From NCBI GenBank assembly GCA_947174825.1, contig CAMWKN010000145.1:1-5594 (forward strand): DNA of 5,594 nt, read 5' to 3'. Of the stretch, positions 1 through 5,594 are shown piece after piece (position 1 is the first letter of the stretch; the number at the start of each line of letters is the position of its first letter). Source of the DNA: an uncultured Clostridium sp. GTDB taxonomy: Bacteria > Bacillota_A > Clostridia > Lachnospirales > Lachnospiraceae. Position numbers and translations under genes: made by a program. The notes below the pieces were generated by a model that saw only the letters and a list, made by a program, of their open reading frames with translations, did not search any database and had not been told where the DNA came from.

Positions 1-371
1 CTACATATGATTTGGTTACGGATAGTGGTGCATTTCTAGGAGGAGTTATTAGTCCCGGCATCCGCATTTCAGCCAATGCCCTGTGGAATAATACGGCAAA
101 TCTGCCGGAGATTGAGATCAAAAGTCCCGGAGTGGTCATTGCCAAGGAGACGGTGTCCTCTATGCAGGCAGGCTTGTTTTACGGCACCATTGGACAGACG
201 GAATATATTATCCGCAAAATCAAGGAAGAATCCGGTTTGACAGATGTTAAGGTGGTGGCTACCGGAGGATTGGGCAAGATTATAGCAGACAATACCGATG
301 AAATTCAGGTTTATGACAGTGATTTGACTTTGAAGGGATTACAGTTGATTTACCAGAAACAGAAACGTTGA
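1..371 (+). CDS. coaX: Type III pantothenate kinase, C-terminal part (5' end outside window)
   Basis: CoaX phosphorylates pantothenate with ATP to 4'-phosphopantothenate, the first step of coenzyme A synthesis, in the cytosol. About 122 residues are visible; the family is about 255-260 residues, so roughly the N-terminal half, including the first nucleotide-binding motif, lies to the left. The frame is open from base 3 (T-Y-D-L-V-T-D), so the TTG at 12-14 is an internal codon and not the start. Family landmarks seen are [11 protein letters not shown] (substrate/ATP region of the ASKHA fold), the segment [28 protein letters not shown] near 255-275, and the closing [10 protein letters not shown]. 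The TGA stop at 369-371 lies 18 bases before the dus ATG, which suggests co-transcription. CoaX enzymes are generally insensitive to CoA feedback; that is family knowledge, not visible here. Nothing looks damaged in the visible part. Confidence 0.95.
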   Translation, partial: TYDLVTDSGAFLGGVISPGIRISANALWNNTANLPEIEIKSPGVVIAKETVSSMQAGLFYGTIGQTEYIIRKIKEESGLTDVKVVATGGLGKIIADNTDEIQVYDSDLTLKGLQLIYQKQKR

Positions 372-389
372 TGCTTGGGTGTATATATT

Positions 390-1364
390 ATGAGTGGTTT
401 TAGGATAGGACAGGTAGAGATACCAGGAGAACTGGTTTTGGGACCAATGGCAGGGGTAACGGACCTGCCATTTCGGTTGTTGTGTAAGGAACAGGGTGCC
501 GATTTGCTGTACACGGAAATGATTAGTGCCAAGGGAATCTACTATCACAATAAAAATACGGAACAGTTATGGCAAATCCAGGAGCAGGAACGTCCAGTGG
601 CATTACAGCTTTTTGGATCTGATCCGGCATTGATGGCAGAGATGGCAAAGCAGATAGAGGAACGAAATTTTGATATTCTGGATATCAATATGGGCTGTCC
701 TGTACCCAAAGTAGTGAATAATGGAGAGGGATCTGCATTGATGAAAGATCCTTTGCTGGCAGGAAAGATCATACGGGCGGTGGCGGAGGCAATTCAGAAA
801 CCGGTTACGGTTAAATTCCGCAAGGGTTTTTCAGCGAATCAAGTCAATGCGGTGGAATTTGCCAGAATAGCAGAGGATAATGGGGCAGCGGCCATTGCCG
901 TACACGGTAGAACCAGAGAACAGTATTATAGTGGAGATGCCGACTGGGAAATTATTCGTCAGGTCAAAGAGGCGGTATCCATTCCAGTCATTGCCAGCGG
1001 CGATATTTTCACACCGGAGGATGCCCTGCGCTGTAAGCAGGAAACGGGATGCGATGCTTTGATGCTTGCCAGAGGAGCCAGAGGGAATCCCTGGCTGTTT
1101 GCCAGGATAAAAGCCTATCTGGAAACAGGAGAAATACTAGCAAAGCCTTCTGTGAATCAGGTGATTGCAATGATTCTACGTCATGGTAAATTACAGATGG
1201 AGTATAAAGGAGAACTAATGGGAATGCGGGAAATGCGCAAGCATGTGGCATGGTACACTGCCGGTTATGCCCATTCTGCCCAGATTCGCAGGGAAGTCAA
1301 TCAGGTGGAGAGCTATGAGGGCTTAGAGAGATTATGTGAGAAAGCAAGGCAAATGCTACAGTGA
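390..1364 (+). CDS. dusB: tRNA-dihydrouridine synthase, DusB type
   Basis: This FMN enzyme uses NADPH to reduce specific uridines in tRNA to dihydrouridine. The protein is 324 residues from the ATG at 390, the normal length for the family. The N-terminal TIM barrel carries the FMN-binding start (LGPMAGVTDLPFR), the active-site segment NMGCPVPKVVNNGEGSA with the catalytic Cys at residue 103 (codon 696-698), VHGRTREQYYSGDADW, IPVIASGDI, and the phosphate-binding LARGARGNPW. A helical tRNA-binding domain follows (about residues 245-324, with MREMRKHVAWYTAGY). An in-frame TTG at 375 would add five residues, but the family start fits MSGFRIGQVEI. No good Shine-Dalgarno is seen; only a weak GGGTG lies upstream, so translation may depend on coupling to coaX, 18 bases away. 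The coaX-dus pairing is common in Clostridia. Assignment to DusB rather than another Dus is by motif resemblance, so the tRNA position modified is not certain. Confidence 0.93.
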   Translation: MSGFRIGQVEIPGELVLGPMAGVTDLPFRLLCKEQGADLLYTEMISAKGIYYHNKNTEQLWQIQEQERPVALQLFGSDPALMAEMAKQIEERNFDILDINMGCPVPKVVNNGEGSALMKDPLLAGKIIRAVAEAIQKPVTVKFRKGFSANQVNAVEFARIAEDNGAAAIAVHGRTREQYYSGDADWEIIRQVKEAVSIPVIASGDIFTPEDALRCKQETGCDALMLARGARGNPWLFARIKAYLETGEILAKPSVNQVIAMILRHGKLQMEYKGELMGMREMRKHVAWYTAGYAHSAQIRREVNQVESYEGLERLCEKARQMLQ

Positions 1365-1446
1365 TTTCAGGAAAGAATCGCGGCATGAGTATAAAATAGA
1401 AGAAAATTTGCAGCATATATACTAATGATAAAAAGGAAATTTGCGC

Positions 1447-1452
1447 AGGAGG
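1447..1452 (+). promoter_or_regulatory. Shine-Dalgarno site deciding the deacetylase start
   Basis: A perfect AGGAGG lies 8 bases before the ATG at 1461. It sits inside the longer open frame that begins at the ATG at 1425, so the 1425 start, whose upstream sequence has no comparable site, is very likely wrong by 12 codons. Confidence 0.85.
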
Positions 1453-1460
1453 TTTGCAGT

Positions 1461-2723
1461 ATGGATGAAAATAGGAAGGTAAGTAGAAAAAAGCATCATA
1501 GGGCAGTGGTAATGGCAGGAATCATGTCATTCCTGTTATTGGCCTTGGCTGCTTGTGAGGGAAAGCAGGAATCACAGAAGAAAGATATTACTGGGAATGC
1601 TGATGTTGCTCCAACCGAGAAGGTACAGGTGACAGATGCTCCGATTGTTAATATTCCAGAGCAGCAAGAAATTGCTTTGGGGGAAACAATGGATCTGGGG
1701 GCGGAATTGCGCCAAAATGGGCAGGAATTCCAGGTGACCAGCGGAGATGAGAATCTTGTTAAAATATTGGAAGATGGCGCTATTTTTGGTGTCGCACAGG
1801 GAGAAACGGTAGTAACTATCAGCGCTGGTGAGACAAAGTATCAGACAAGCGTAACGGTTGGGAAGCAGGGGATGGTGTATCCGGTATTTCAGATGTTGGA
1901 GGGGGAAAAGTTATCTCTGCAATTTAGCAGCCAGTCTAAGCCCTCTGATTATACATGGACTTCTACAGATGAGGCAGTAGCAAAAGTAAGTAAAAAGGGT
2001 GTGGTTAAGGCGAAGGGCATTGGTTCGGCGGTGATTACCGGAACTTCCGATGCCGGTGTATATCGCATGGAGCTTTCTGTCGTGGAAAAGCCAGACAAGA
2101 TTGTTTATCTGACCTTTGATGACGGACCAAACCGTTATTCCACGCCTAAAATACTGGATATTCTAAAGAAAAATGATGTGAAAGCTACCTTCTTTGAATT
2201 AAAACCGGCAAAGAAAGATTATGATTTGACAGAACGTGTTCTGGCTGAGGGACATACTTTGGCAATGCATGGCTATAAGCATAAATATGATGAGATTTAT
2301 GTGTCAGAGGAAGCATATCGTGAAAATCTGGATAAACTTCGTGACCTGTTTTTTGAGAAATTTGGAGTATGGTGTACCTTAACCCGTTTTCCAGGAGGCA
2401 GCTCCAATATGGTAAGCAGTTATAATCCGGGGATCATGACGAAGCTGACCAAGGAGCTGGATAGTTGGGGTTATCATTACTTTGCCTGGAATGTGTCTTC
2501 GGGAGATGCTGGAGGTGCAAAAAATGCGAAGGAAGTATTTCGCAATTTCAAGAAAGAGATTTCTAGCCACAAGACAGGTGTGGTACTGATGCATGACTTC
2601 TATAAAAATGATAAAACCATTGATGCGTTGGATAAAGTTATTCAATATGGCAAGAAAAAGGGATATACATTTCTGCCGTTGACCGCCAGTACAGAAGAGA
2701 TTCACCATGCAGTAAGTAATTAG
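1461..2723 (+). CDS. Lipoprotein polysaccharide (peptidoglycan) deacetylase with Big2-like domains
   Basis: This is a 420-residue surface enzyme of carbohydrate esterase family 4, probably removing N-acetyl groups from peptidoglycan sugars or another cell-surface glycan. The N-terminus is basic, followed by a hydrophobic stretch (about 15-31) and lipobox LAAC with the lipidated Cys at residue 32, so it should be anchored on the outer face of the membrane. A charged linker (33-62) leads to two Ig-like segments (about 64-134 and 142-208). The second is a clear Big2 type (S-T-D-E-A-V-A-K-V, KKGVVKAKG, GSAVIT). The NodB domain (about 213-405) has TFDDGP (218-223, metal and base Asp), HGYKH (His270, His274), RFPGG (309-313), WNVSSGD (343-349) and LMHD ending at Asp379, so the metal-binding Asp-His-His set and the motif 5 His378 are present. 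The start at 1461 is chosen from its ribosome site; an ATG at 1425 is in frame. The stop is TAG. The gene begins 96 bases after dus on the same strand. The glycan substrate cannot be read from the sequence. Confidence 0.93.
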   Translation: MDENRKVSRKKHHRAVVMAGIMSFLLLALAACEGKQESQKKDITGNADVAPTEKVQVTDAPIVNIPEQQEIALGETMDLGAELRQNGQEFQVTSGDENLVKILEDGAIFGVAQGETVVTISAGETKYQTSVTVGKQGMVYPVFQMLEGEKLSLQFSSQSKPSDYTWTSTDEAVAKVSKKGVVKAKGIGSAVITGTSDAGVYRMELSVVEKPDKIVYLTFDDGPNRYSTPKILDILKKNDVKATFFELKPAKKDYDLTERVLAEGHTLAMHGYKHKYDEIYVSEEAYRENLDKLRDLFFEKFGVWCTLTRFPGGSSNMVSSYNPGIMTKLTKELDSWGYHYFAWNVSSGDAGGAKNAKEVFRNFKKEISSHKTGVVLMHDFYKNDKTIDALDKVIQYGKKKGYTFLPLTASTEEIHHAVSN

Positions 2724-2767
2724 GCAGAACGGATTGTATGTTATGTACCGATGGACAAAAATGGTGT

Positions 2768-2774
2768 AAGGAGG
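2768..2774 (+). promoter_or_regulatory. Shine-Dalgarno site with unusually long spacing before a GTG start
   Basis: AAGGAGG is followed by 13 bases before the GTG at 2788. The nearer ATG at 2777 is in another frame, only 2 bases after the site, and opens just eight codons. In the methyltransferase frame a TAA at 2767-2769 blocks any start farther upstream, so GTG 2788 is the earliest possible start. Confidence 0.55.
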
Positions 2775-2787
2775 GCATGCCACAGGC

Positions 2788-3633
2788 GTGTTTGAAAGTG
2801 TGACAGAGTTAGAACAGTATTATAATAAATTTTGCGAAGAGAAACGCTTATCCCGTAGACATGGTTTCGTGGAGTATGTTACATCCATGAAATATATTCA
2901 TCTTTGTCTGGAAGCCATCAAAGGAAAATGTGGCGAGTCAGAAAAGGATGATTTTTCGATATTGCATCAAGAGAACCAGAAAATCAGGATTTTAGATGTG
3001 GGTGCTGGTACCGGACGTTATAGTGTAGCCTTGGCAGAGGAAGGTTATGATGTGACGGCTGTGGAACTAGTTAAGTATAATCTGGGGATTCTCAAGTCCA
3101 AGAAAAGTGCGGTAAAAGCCTATCAGGGGAATGCTTTGGATCTGTCCCGTTTTGAGGACAATAGCTTTGATGTGACCTTGCTTTTTGGACCGATGTACCA
3201 TCTGTACTGCTTTGAGGACAAATGCCAGGCGCTGTCCGAAGCTGTCCGGGTCACCAGACCGGGAGGCAGAGTATTGGTGGCATACCTAATGAATGAATAT
3301 GGAGTATTGTTGTATGGATTTCGGGATGGACATGTTCAGGAATGTCTAGAGGACGGCAGGCTGGATAAAGAAGATTTCCACTGTGTTTCCTCACCAAAGG
3401 ATCTGTATGATTATGTGCGTCTGGAGGATATTCAGAAGATCAATGAGACAGTGGGGGTTAGTCGGGAACGGATATTGACACCGGATGGCCCGGCGAATTA
3501 TATGAGGCAGACATTGAATGCTATGGATGAACAGACCTTTGATCTGTTTATCCAGTATCATCTTTCGGTTTGTGAGAGACCGGATTTGCTTGGGGCTGCT
3601 GCCCATACTTTGGATATTTTGCAGGTAAAATAA
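2788..3633 (+). CDS. Class I SAM-dependent methyltransferase, substrate unknown
   Basis: This is a 281-residue cytosolic enzyme predicted to transfer a methyl group from S-adenosylmethionine; the acceptor is not recognisable. The N-terminus (YYNKF at 11-15, then RLSRRHGFVEYVTSMKYI) precedes a Rossmann-fold methyltransferase domain. Motif I is ILDVGAGTG (Asp70, Gly72, Gly74, Gly76), the acidic residue after strand 2 is Glu93 (AVELV), and the motif IV region is FDVTLLFGPMYHLY (127-140), typical of a group of small-molecule-type methyltransferases in Clostridia. RPGGRVLVAYL follows as the post-motif IV strand. The C-terminal part (about 170-281) is a family-specific extension ending in AAHTLDILQVK. 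The start is GTG, the only start that keeps the conserved N-terminus; an in-frame GTG at 2800 would lose four residues and sits too far from the ribosome site. The gene follows the deacetylase by 64 bases and is probably in the same operon. No specific pathway is implied by its neighbours. Confidence 0.88.
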   Translation: MFESVTELEQYYNKFCEEKRLSRRHGFVEYVTSMKYIHLCLEAIKGKCGESEKDDFSILHQENQKIRILDVGAGTGRYSVALAEEGYDVTAVELVKYNLGILKSKKSAVKAYQGNALDLSRFEDNSFDVTLLFGPMYHLYCFEDKCQALSEAVRVTRPGGRVLVAYLMNEYGVLLYGFRDGHVQECLEDGRLDKEDFHCVSSPKDLYDYVRLEDIQKINETVGVSRERILTPDGPANYMRQTLNAMDEQTFDLFIQYHLSVCERPDLLGAAAHTLDILQVK

Positions 3634-3746
3634 ATTGGAAAATGAAGATGAGGGGATGCTTTGCTATCAAGAGAAAGAGTGGTTTCTGTTTTGGATGAAA
3701 GAGAATTAATGGGGAACAGGTTGTATTGTCAGTAGGAGGAAAGATT
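3634..3746 (+). other. 113-base gap between the two methyltransferase genes
   Basis: No terminator hairpin or convincing promoter is visible. A 24-codon open frame (TTG at 3661 to TAG at 3733-3735) has an AGGGG five bases upstream, and its stop overlaps the ribosome site of the next gene. Another 24-codon frame runs from TTG at 3635. Neither resembles a known protein, and both may be chance. Confidence 0.4.
3734..3739 (+). promoter_or_regulatory. Shine-Dalgarno site deciding the start of the second methyltransferase
   Basis: AGGAGG lies 7 bases before the ATG at 3747. An in-frame TTG at 3726 lies upstream of this site and would add seven residues, so it can be discarded. Confidence 0.85.
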
Positions 3747-4499
3747 ATGTGGATTGCGGATTCTTGGAAGGAATATGAGGTGATTGATACCTCGGCAGGG
3801 GAAAAATTAGAGCGCTGGGGAGATTATATCCTGGTCAGACCGGATCCACAGGTGATTTGGGATACACCGAAACGGAACAAAGGCTGGAAACAGCCTCATG
3901 GTCACTATCACCGAAGCAGCCGAGGTGGTGGACAGTGGGAGAATTTTGGATTACCTGAGAGGTGGCAGATTCATTATCGGGAACTGACTTTTCATTTGCA
4001 GCCATTTCAGTTTAAGCATACGGGACTCTTTCCAGAGCAAGCCGTTAACTGGGACTGGTTTGGCGATAAAATTCGGCAGGCAGACCGTCCGATACGGGTA
4101 TTAAACCTGTTTGCCTATACCGGTGGTGCAACTTTGGCAGCAGCGGCGGCTGGAGCCAGCGTAACCCATGTGGATGCATCCAAAGGAATGGTGGGCTGGG
4201 CGAAAGAGAATGCTGCAGCGTCTAATCTGTCAGACCGCCCCATACGTTGGCTGGTGGATGACTGTGTGAAGTTTGTGGAACGGGAAATCCGCAGGGGAAA
4301 TCATTACGATGGCATTATCATGGATCCTCCTTCCTATGGTCGTGGTCCTAAAGGTGAAATCTGGAAGATTGAAGAAAAAATTCATCCCTTAATACAGTTG
4401 TGTACGGAGATTCTATCAGAGGAACCGTTATTCTTCCTGGTCAATTCCTATACTACCGGATTACAGCCAGCAGTATTGTCTTATCTCATCAATACGTAA
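3747..4499 (+). CDS. RlmI/COG1092-like SAM-dependent methyltransferase, cut short by an in-frame stop
   Basis: The product is 250 residues, ending at an in-frame TAA; the intact gene would run to 4607 and give about 286 residues. The family is related to 23S rRNA (cytosine-C5) methyltransferases of the RlmI type, but this branch lacks the PUA domain, so an RNA substrate is inferred, not shown. The N-terminal part (WKEYEVIDTSAGEKLERWGDY, then VRPDPQVIWDTP) and the segment FKHTGLFPEQAVNWDWF precede the Rossmann domain. Motif I is VLNLFAYTGGAT (118-129), the acidic SAM-ribose residue is Asp143 (HVDASKG), motif IV is MDPPSYGRGP with Asp193, and NSYTTG (233-238) is at the motif VI position. E. coli RlmI has a Cys near that position, as I recall; none is seen here, so m5C activity is doubtful. 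All SAM-binding motifs are retained but the conserved C-terminal strand region is lost, so the protein may be inactive. The gene ends the + strand unit, just before a terminator. Confidence 0.85.
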   Translation: MWIADSWKEYEVIDTSAGEKLERWGDYILVRPDPQVIWDTPKRNKGWKQPHGHYHRSSRGGGQWENFGLPERWQIHYRELTFHLQPFQFKHTGLFPEQAVNWDWFGDKIRQADRPIRVLNLFAYTGGATLAAAAAGASVTHVDASKGMVGWAKENAAASNLSDRPIRWLVDDCVKFVEREIRRGNHYDGIIMDPPSYGRGPKGEIWKIEEKIHPLIQLCTEILSEEPLFFLVNSYTTGLQPAVLSYLINT

Positions 4500-4607
4500 G
4501 TAACGGCGAAGTTTGGTGGCAGGGTAGAAGCGGAAGAGATTGGTTTGCCGGTTACTTCCAATGGGCTGGTGCTGCCATGCGGGGCATCCGGACGCTGGTC
4601 CAGATAG
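4500..4607 (+). pseudogene. Detached C-terminal segment of the RlmI-like methyltransferase
   Basis: Immediately after the TAA at 4497-4499, and in the same frame, 35 sense codons encode the family's conserved tail, including FGGRVEAEEIGLPV and GLVLPCGASGRW, before a TAG at 4605-4607. No start codon with a ribosome site lies at its head, so it is unlikely to be made as a separate protein. Because the frame and the residues are fully preserved, the interruption looks like a single-base change (for example TTA or another sense codon to TAA) that is recent or an artefact of sequencing. Confidence 0.8.
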
Positions 4608-4649
4608 AAGAATATACTGTTGTAGTGGATTATCAGGAATAAACCATTC

Positions 4650-4698
4650 AAAAAAGCTGCACAGCAGCCGAAAAAATCGGTTGTGTGCAGCTCTTTTT
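4650..4698. terminator. Bidirectional intrinsic terminator between converging genes
   Basis: The outer stem is GCTGCACA (4656-4663) with TGTGCAGC (4684-4691). After one bulged G (4664), the inner stem CAGCCG (4665-4670) pairs with CGGTTG (4678-4683), including one G-U pair. The loop is AAAAAAT (4671-4677). A T-run follows at 4694-4698 for the + strand unit, and an A-run at 4650-4655 gives the T-run for the minus-strand gene, which ends at 4720. The inner stem is slightly weaker in the minus-strand transcript, where the G-U pair becomes C-A. Confidence 0.9.
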
Positions 4699-4719
4699 CA
4701 ATACTTTTGTTATTTCGAA

Positions 4720-5594
4720 TTATTTTACTTTTTTGCTCTTTACCTTACTCCACTTGCTCTTGCTCTGTTTCTTGCCGTTTACTGCTTGGATGCGCACATA
4801 ATATTTTTTGCCGGACTGCAATTTCTGGAAAGTCACTTTTTTGGCAGAAGTGACAGTTTTTGTTTTCCGATTTTTCTTGAATTTTTTATCTGTTGCAATC
4901 TGGATCTTATATTTTTTGGCATTTTTAACCTTGGCAAAGGAGATGCTTAAGGTTTTTTTCTTGGTGGAGACAAGTTTTTTGATCACAGGTTTTGTCAGTT
5001 TTATCGTTGCATTCTTGTCCTGTTTCTGTGTATTCTGGTTTTGCTGGTTTCCACCTGTATTATTTGTCTGTTGCGGTTGCTTATCATCTGTTTTTTGAGG
5101 TGCAGCAACAATCTGAAATGGAATTTTGATGCTGGTTCCCATCCAATTGCCTTGTCCCGTGATAACGGCATAGGCAGTACCCACTTCAATATTATTCAGA
5201 TAGGAAACGGTGTAATCCGTACCTTGTACTAATGTATTCTGATCGGCAGTTATTGTCAGTGCTGGTTGGATCGGCTTCCCTGTATGAGTCTGATTTGCCA
5301 CAGGAGCCACCATTTTGGCATCAATGATCTGCATGGTCTCAGGATCCATGGAAGTAATGTTATGAAGTGGTGTTGTCAGATCAAAGAGGGCAGGATCCTG
5401 TTCGGCAGAACGAATGCAAGAACTCAGTCCTGCTAAAAGCTGTTCCGGTTGGAATGCAAATTCTCCACCGATTAATTGTGGATCAATCCATTGTTTCTTT
5501 GTATTCACAAAACTTGCTGATATGTCAAATAAGGTTTTTCCATTTTTGATGAAACGGCTGTCGTCTAAAGGATTGATTTCATAGAGTCCCACAG
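4720..5594 (-). CDS. Secreted protein with Ig-like repeat and lysine-rich fibronectin type III domain (N-terminus outside window)
   Basis: About 290 residues are visible. The frame is open to the right edge, so the GTG at 5592-5590 is probably internal, and any signal peptide is off the window. Numbering from that codon, residues 1-90 (with WIDPQLIGGEFAFQPEQLL) match no family I recognise. Residues about 92-162 form an Ig-like repeat of the kind common in Clostridia surface proteins (GTDYTVSYLNN, VGTAYAVITGQGNWMGT, then a final strand PFQIV). A Q/N-rich flexible linker spans about 164-194. Residues about 199-287 are a fibronectin type III domain (KKTLSISFAKVKNAKKYKIQ, GKKYYVRIQAVNGKK, SKWSKVKSKKV) in which about a third of the residues are lysine. 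The protein ends at VKSKKVK with no LPXTG sorting signal and no C-terminal membrane segment. A cell-surface or extracellular role is inferred from the architecture; the enzymatic part, if any, would be upstream. It converges on the + strand operon across the shared terminator. Confidence 0.85.
   Translation of the reverse strand, partial: VGLYEINPLDDSRFIKNGKTLFDISASFVNTKKQWIDPQLIGGEFAFQPEQLLAGLSSCIRSAEQDPALFDLTTPLHNITSMDPETMQIIDAKMVAPVANQTHTGKPIQPALTITADQNTLVQGTDYTVSYLNNIEVGTAYAVITGQGNWMGTSIKIPFQIVAAPQKTDDKQPQQTNNTGGNQQNQNTQKQDKNATIKLTKPVIKKLVSTKKKTLSISFAKVKNAKKYKIQIATDKKFKKNRKTKTVTSAKKVTFQKLQSGKKYYVRIQAVNGKKQSKSKWSKVKSKKVK

Noticed and set aside
1390..1423. Possible -10 elements TATAAA (1390-1395) and TATACT (1418-1423) before the deacetylase gene
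   Set aside because: No acceptable -35 hexamer lies 16-18 bases upstream of either; AT-rich chance matches are expected here.
1404..1444. Direct repeat AAATTTGC (1404-1411 and 1437-1444), 33 bases apart, as a possible operator
   Set aside because: It is only eight bases long in AT-rich sequence, with no symmetry and no associated promoter.
2379..2783. Minus-strand open frame of 134 codons opposite the deacetylase
   Set aside because: It lies opposite the conserved NodB motifs and has no recognisable domain.
4497..4499. Stop codon recoding (selenocysteine or pyrrolysine)
   Set aside because: The codon is TAA; known recoding of this kind uses TGA or TAG, and the family needs no special residue there.
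4400..4642. A longer open frame overlapping the end of the second methyltransferase, suggesting a frameshifted C-terminus
   Set aside because: Its translation lacks the family's C-terminal motifs. These are found in the original frame after the TAA, so the lesion is an in-frame stop and not a frameshift.
4540..4950. Plus-strand frame crossing the terminator and the end of the minus-strand gene
   Set aside because: It runs through the terminator and opposite a clear FN3-encoding gene; its Phe/Leu-rich product is the shadow of lysine-rich codons on the other strand.

Overview
The window looks like a piece of a Clostridia chromosome, most likely Lachnospiraceae or a near relative. This is judged from moderate base composition, AGGAGG ribosome sites, a type III pantothenate kinase (coaX) next to a dus gene, Big2/NodB fusion architecture, and a lysine-rich fibronectin type III domain of the kind common in secreted proteins of that family. 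The assignment rests on recognition of protein families, not on a database search.

Layout: five genes run on the + strand and probably form one transcription unit, because no convincing terminator separates them. They are (1) the C-terminal half of coaX, cut by the left edge; (2) a DusB-type tRNA dihydrouridine synthase; (3) a secreted lipoprotein with two Big2-like domains and a NodB polysaccharide deacetylase domain; (4) a class I SAM-dependent methyltransferase of unknown substrate, starting at GTG; (5) a second, unrelated SAM-dependent methyltransferase of the COG1092/RlmI-like type. A hairpin with T-runs on both strands (about 4650-4698) closes the unit. It also serves the converging minus-strand gene, a partial secreted protein with an Ig-like repeat, a Q/N-rich linker and a lysine-rich FN3 domain, whose N-terminus lies beyond the right edge.

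The main anomaly is in gene 5. An in-frame TAA at 4497-4499 ends the protein at 250 residues, yet the same frame continues for 35 more codons that encode the well-conserved C-terminal segment of the family (FGGRVEAEEIGLPV ... GLVLPCGASGRW) up to a TAG at 4605-4607. This looks like a recent single-base nonsense mutation, a sequencing error, or less likely readthrough. Translation in a neighbouring frame across this region gives a longer open frame that resembles a frameshifted tail but is not the family's sequence.

The genes are mostly housekeeping (CoA synthesis, tRNA modification, probable RNA methylation) with a cell-wall enzyme inserted among them. I found no CRISPR array, mobile element, tRNA, rRNA or defence system, and I do not see a previously undescribed multi-gene system here.
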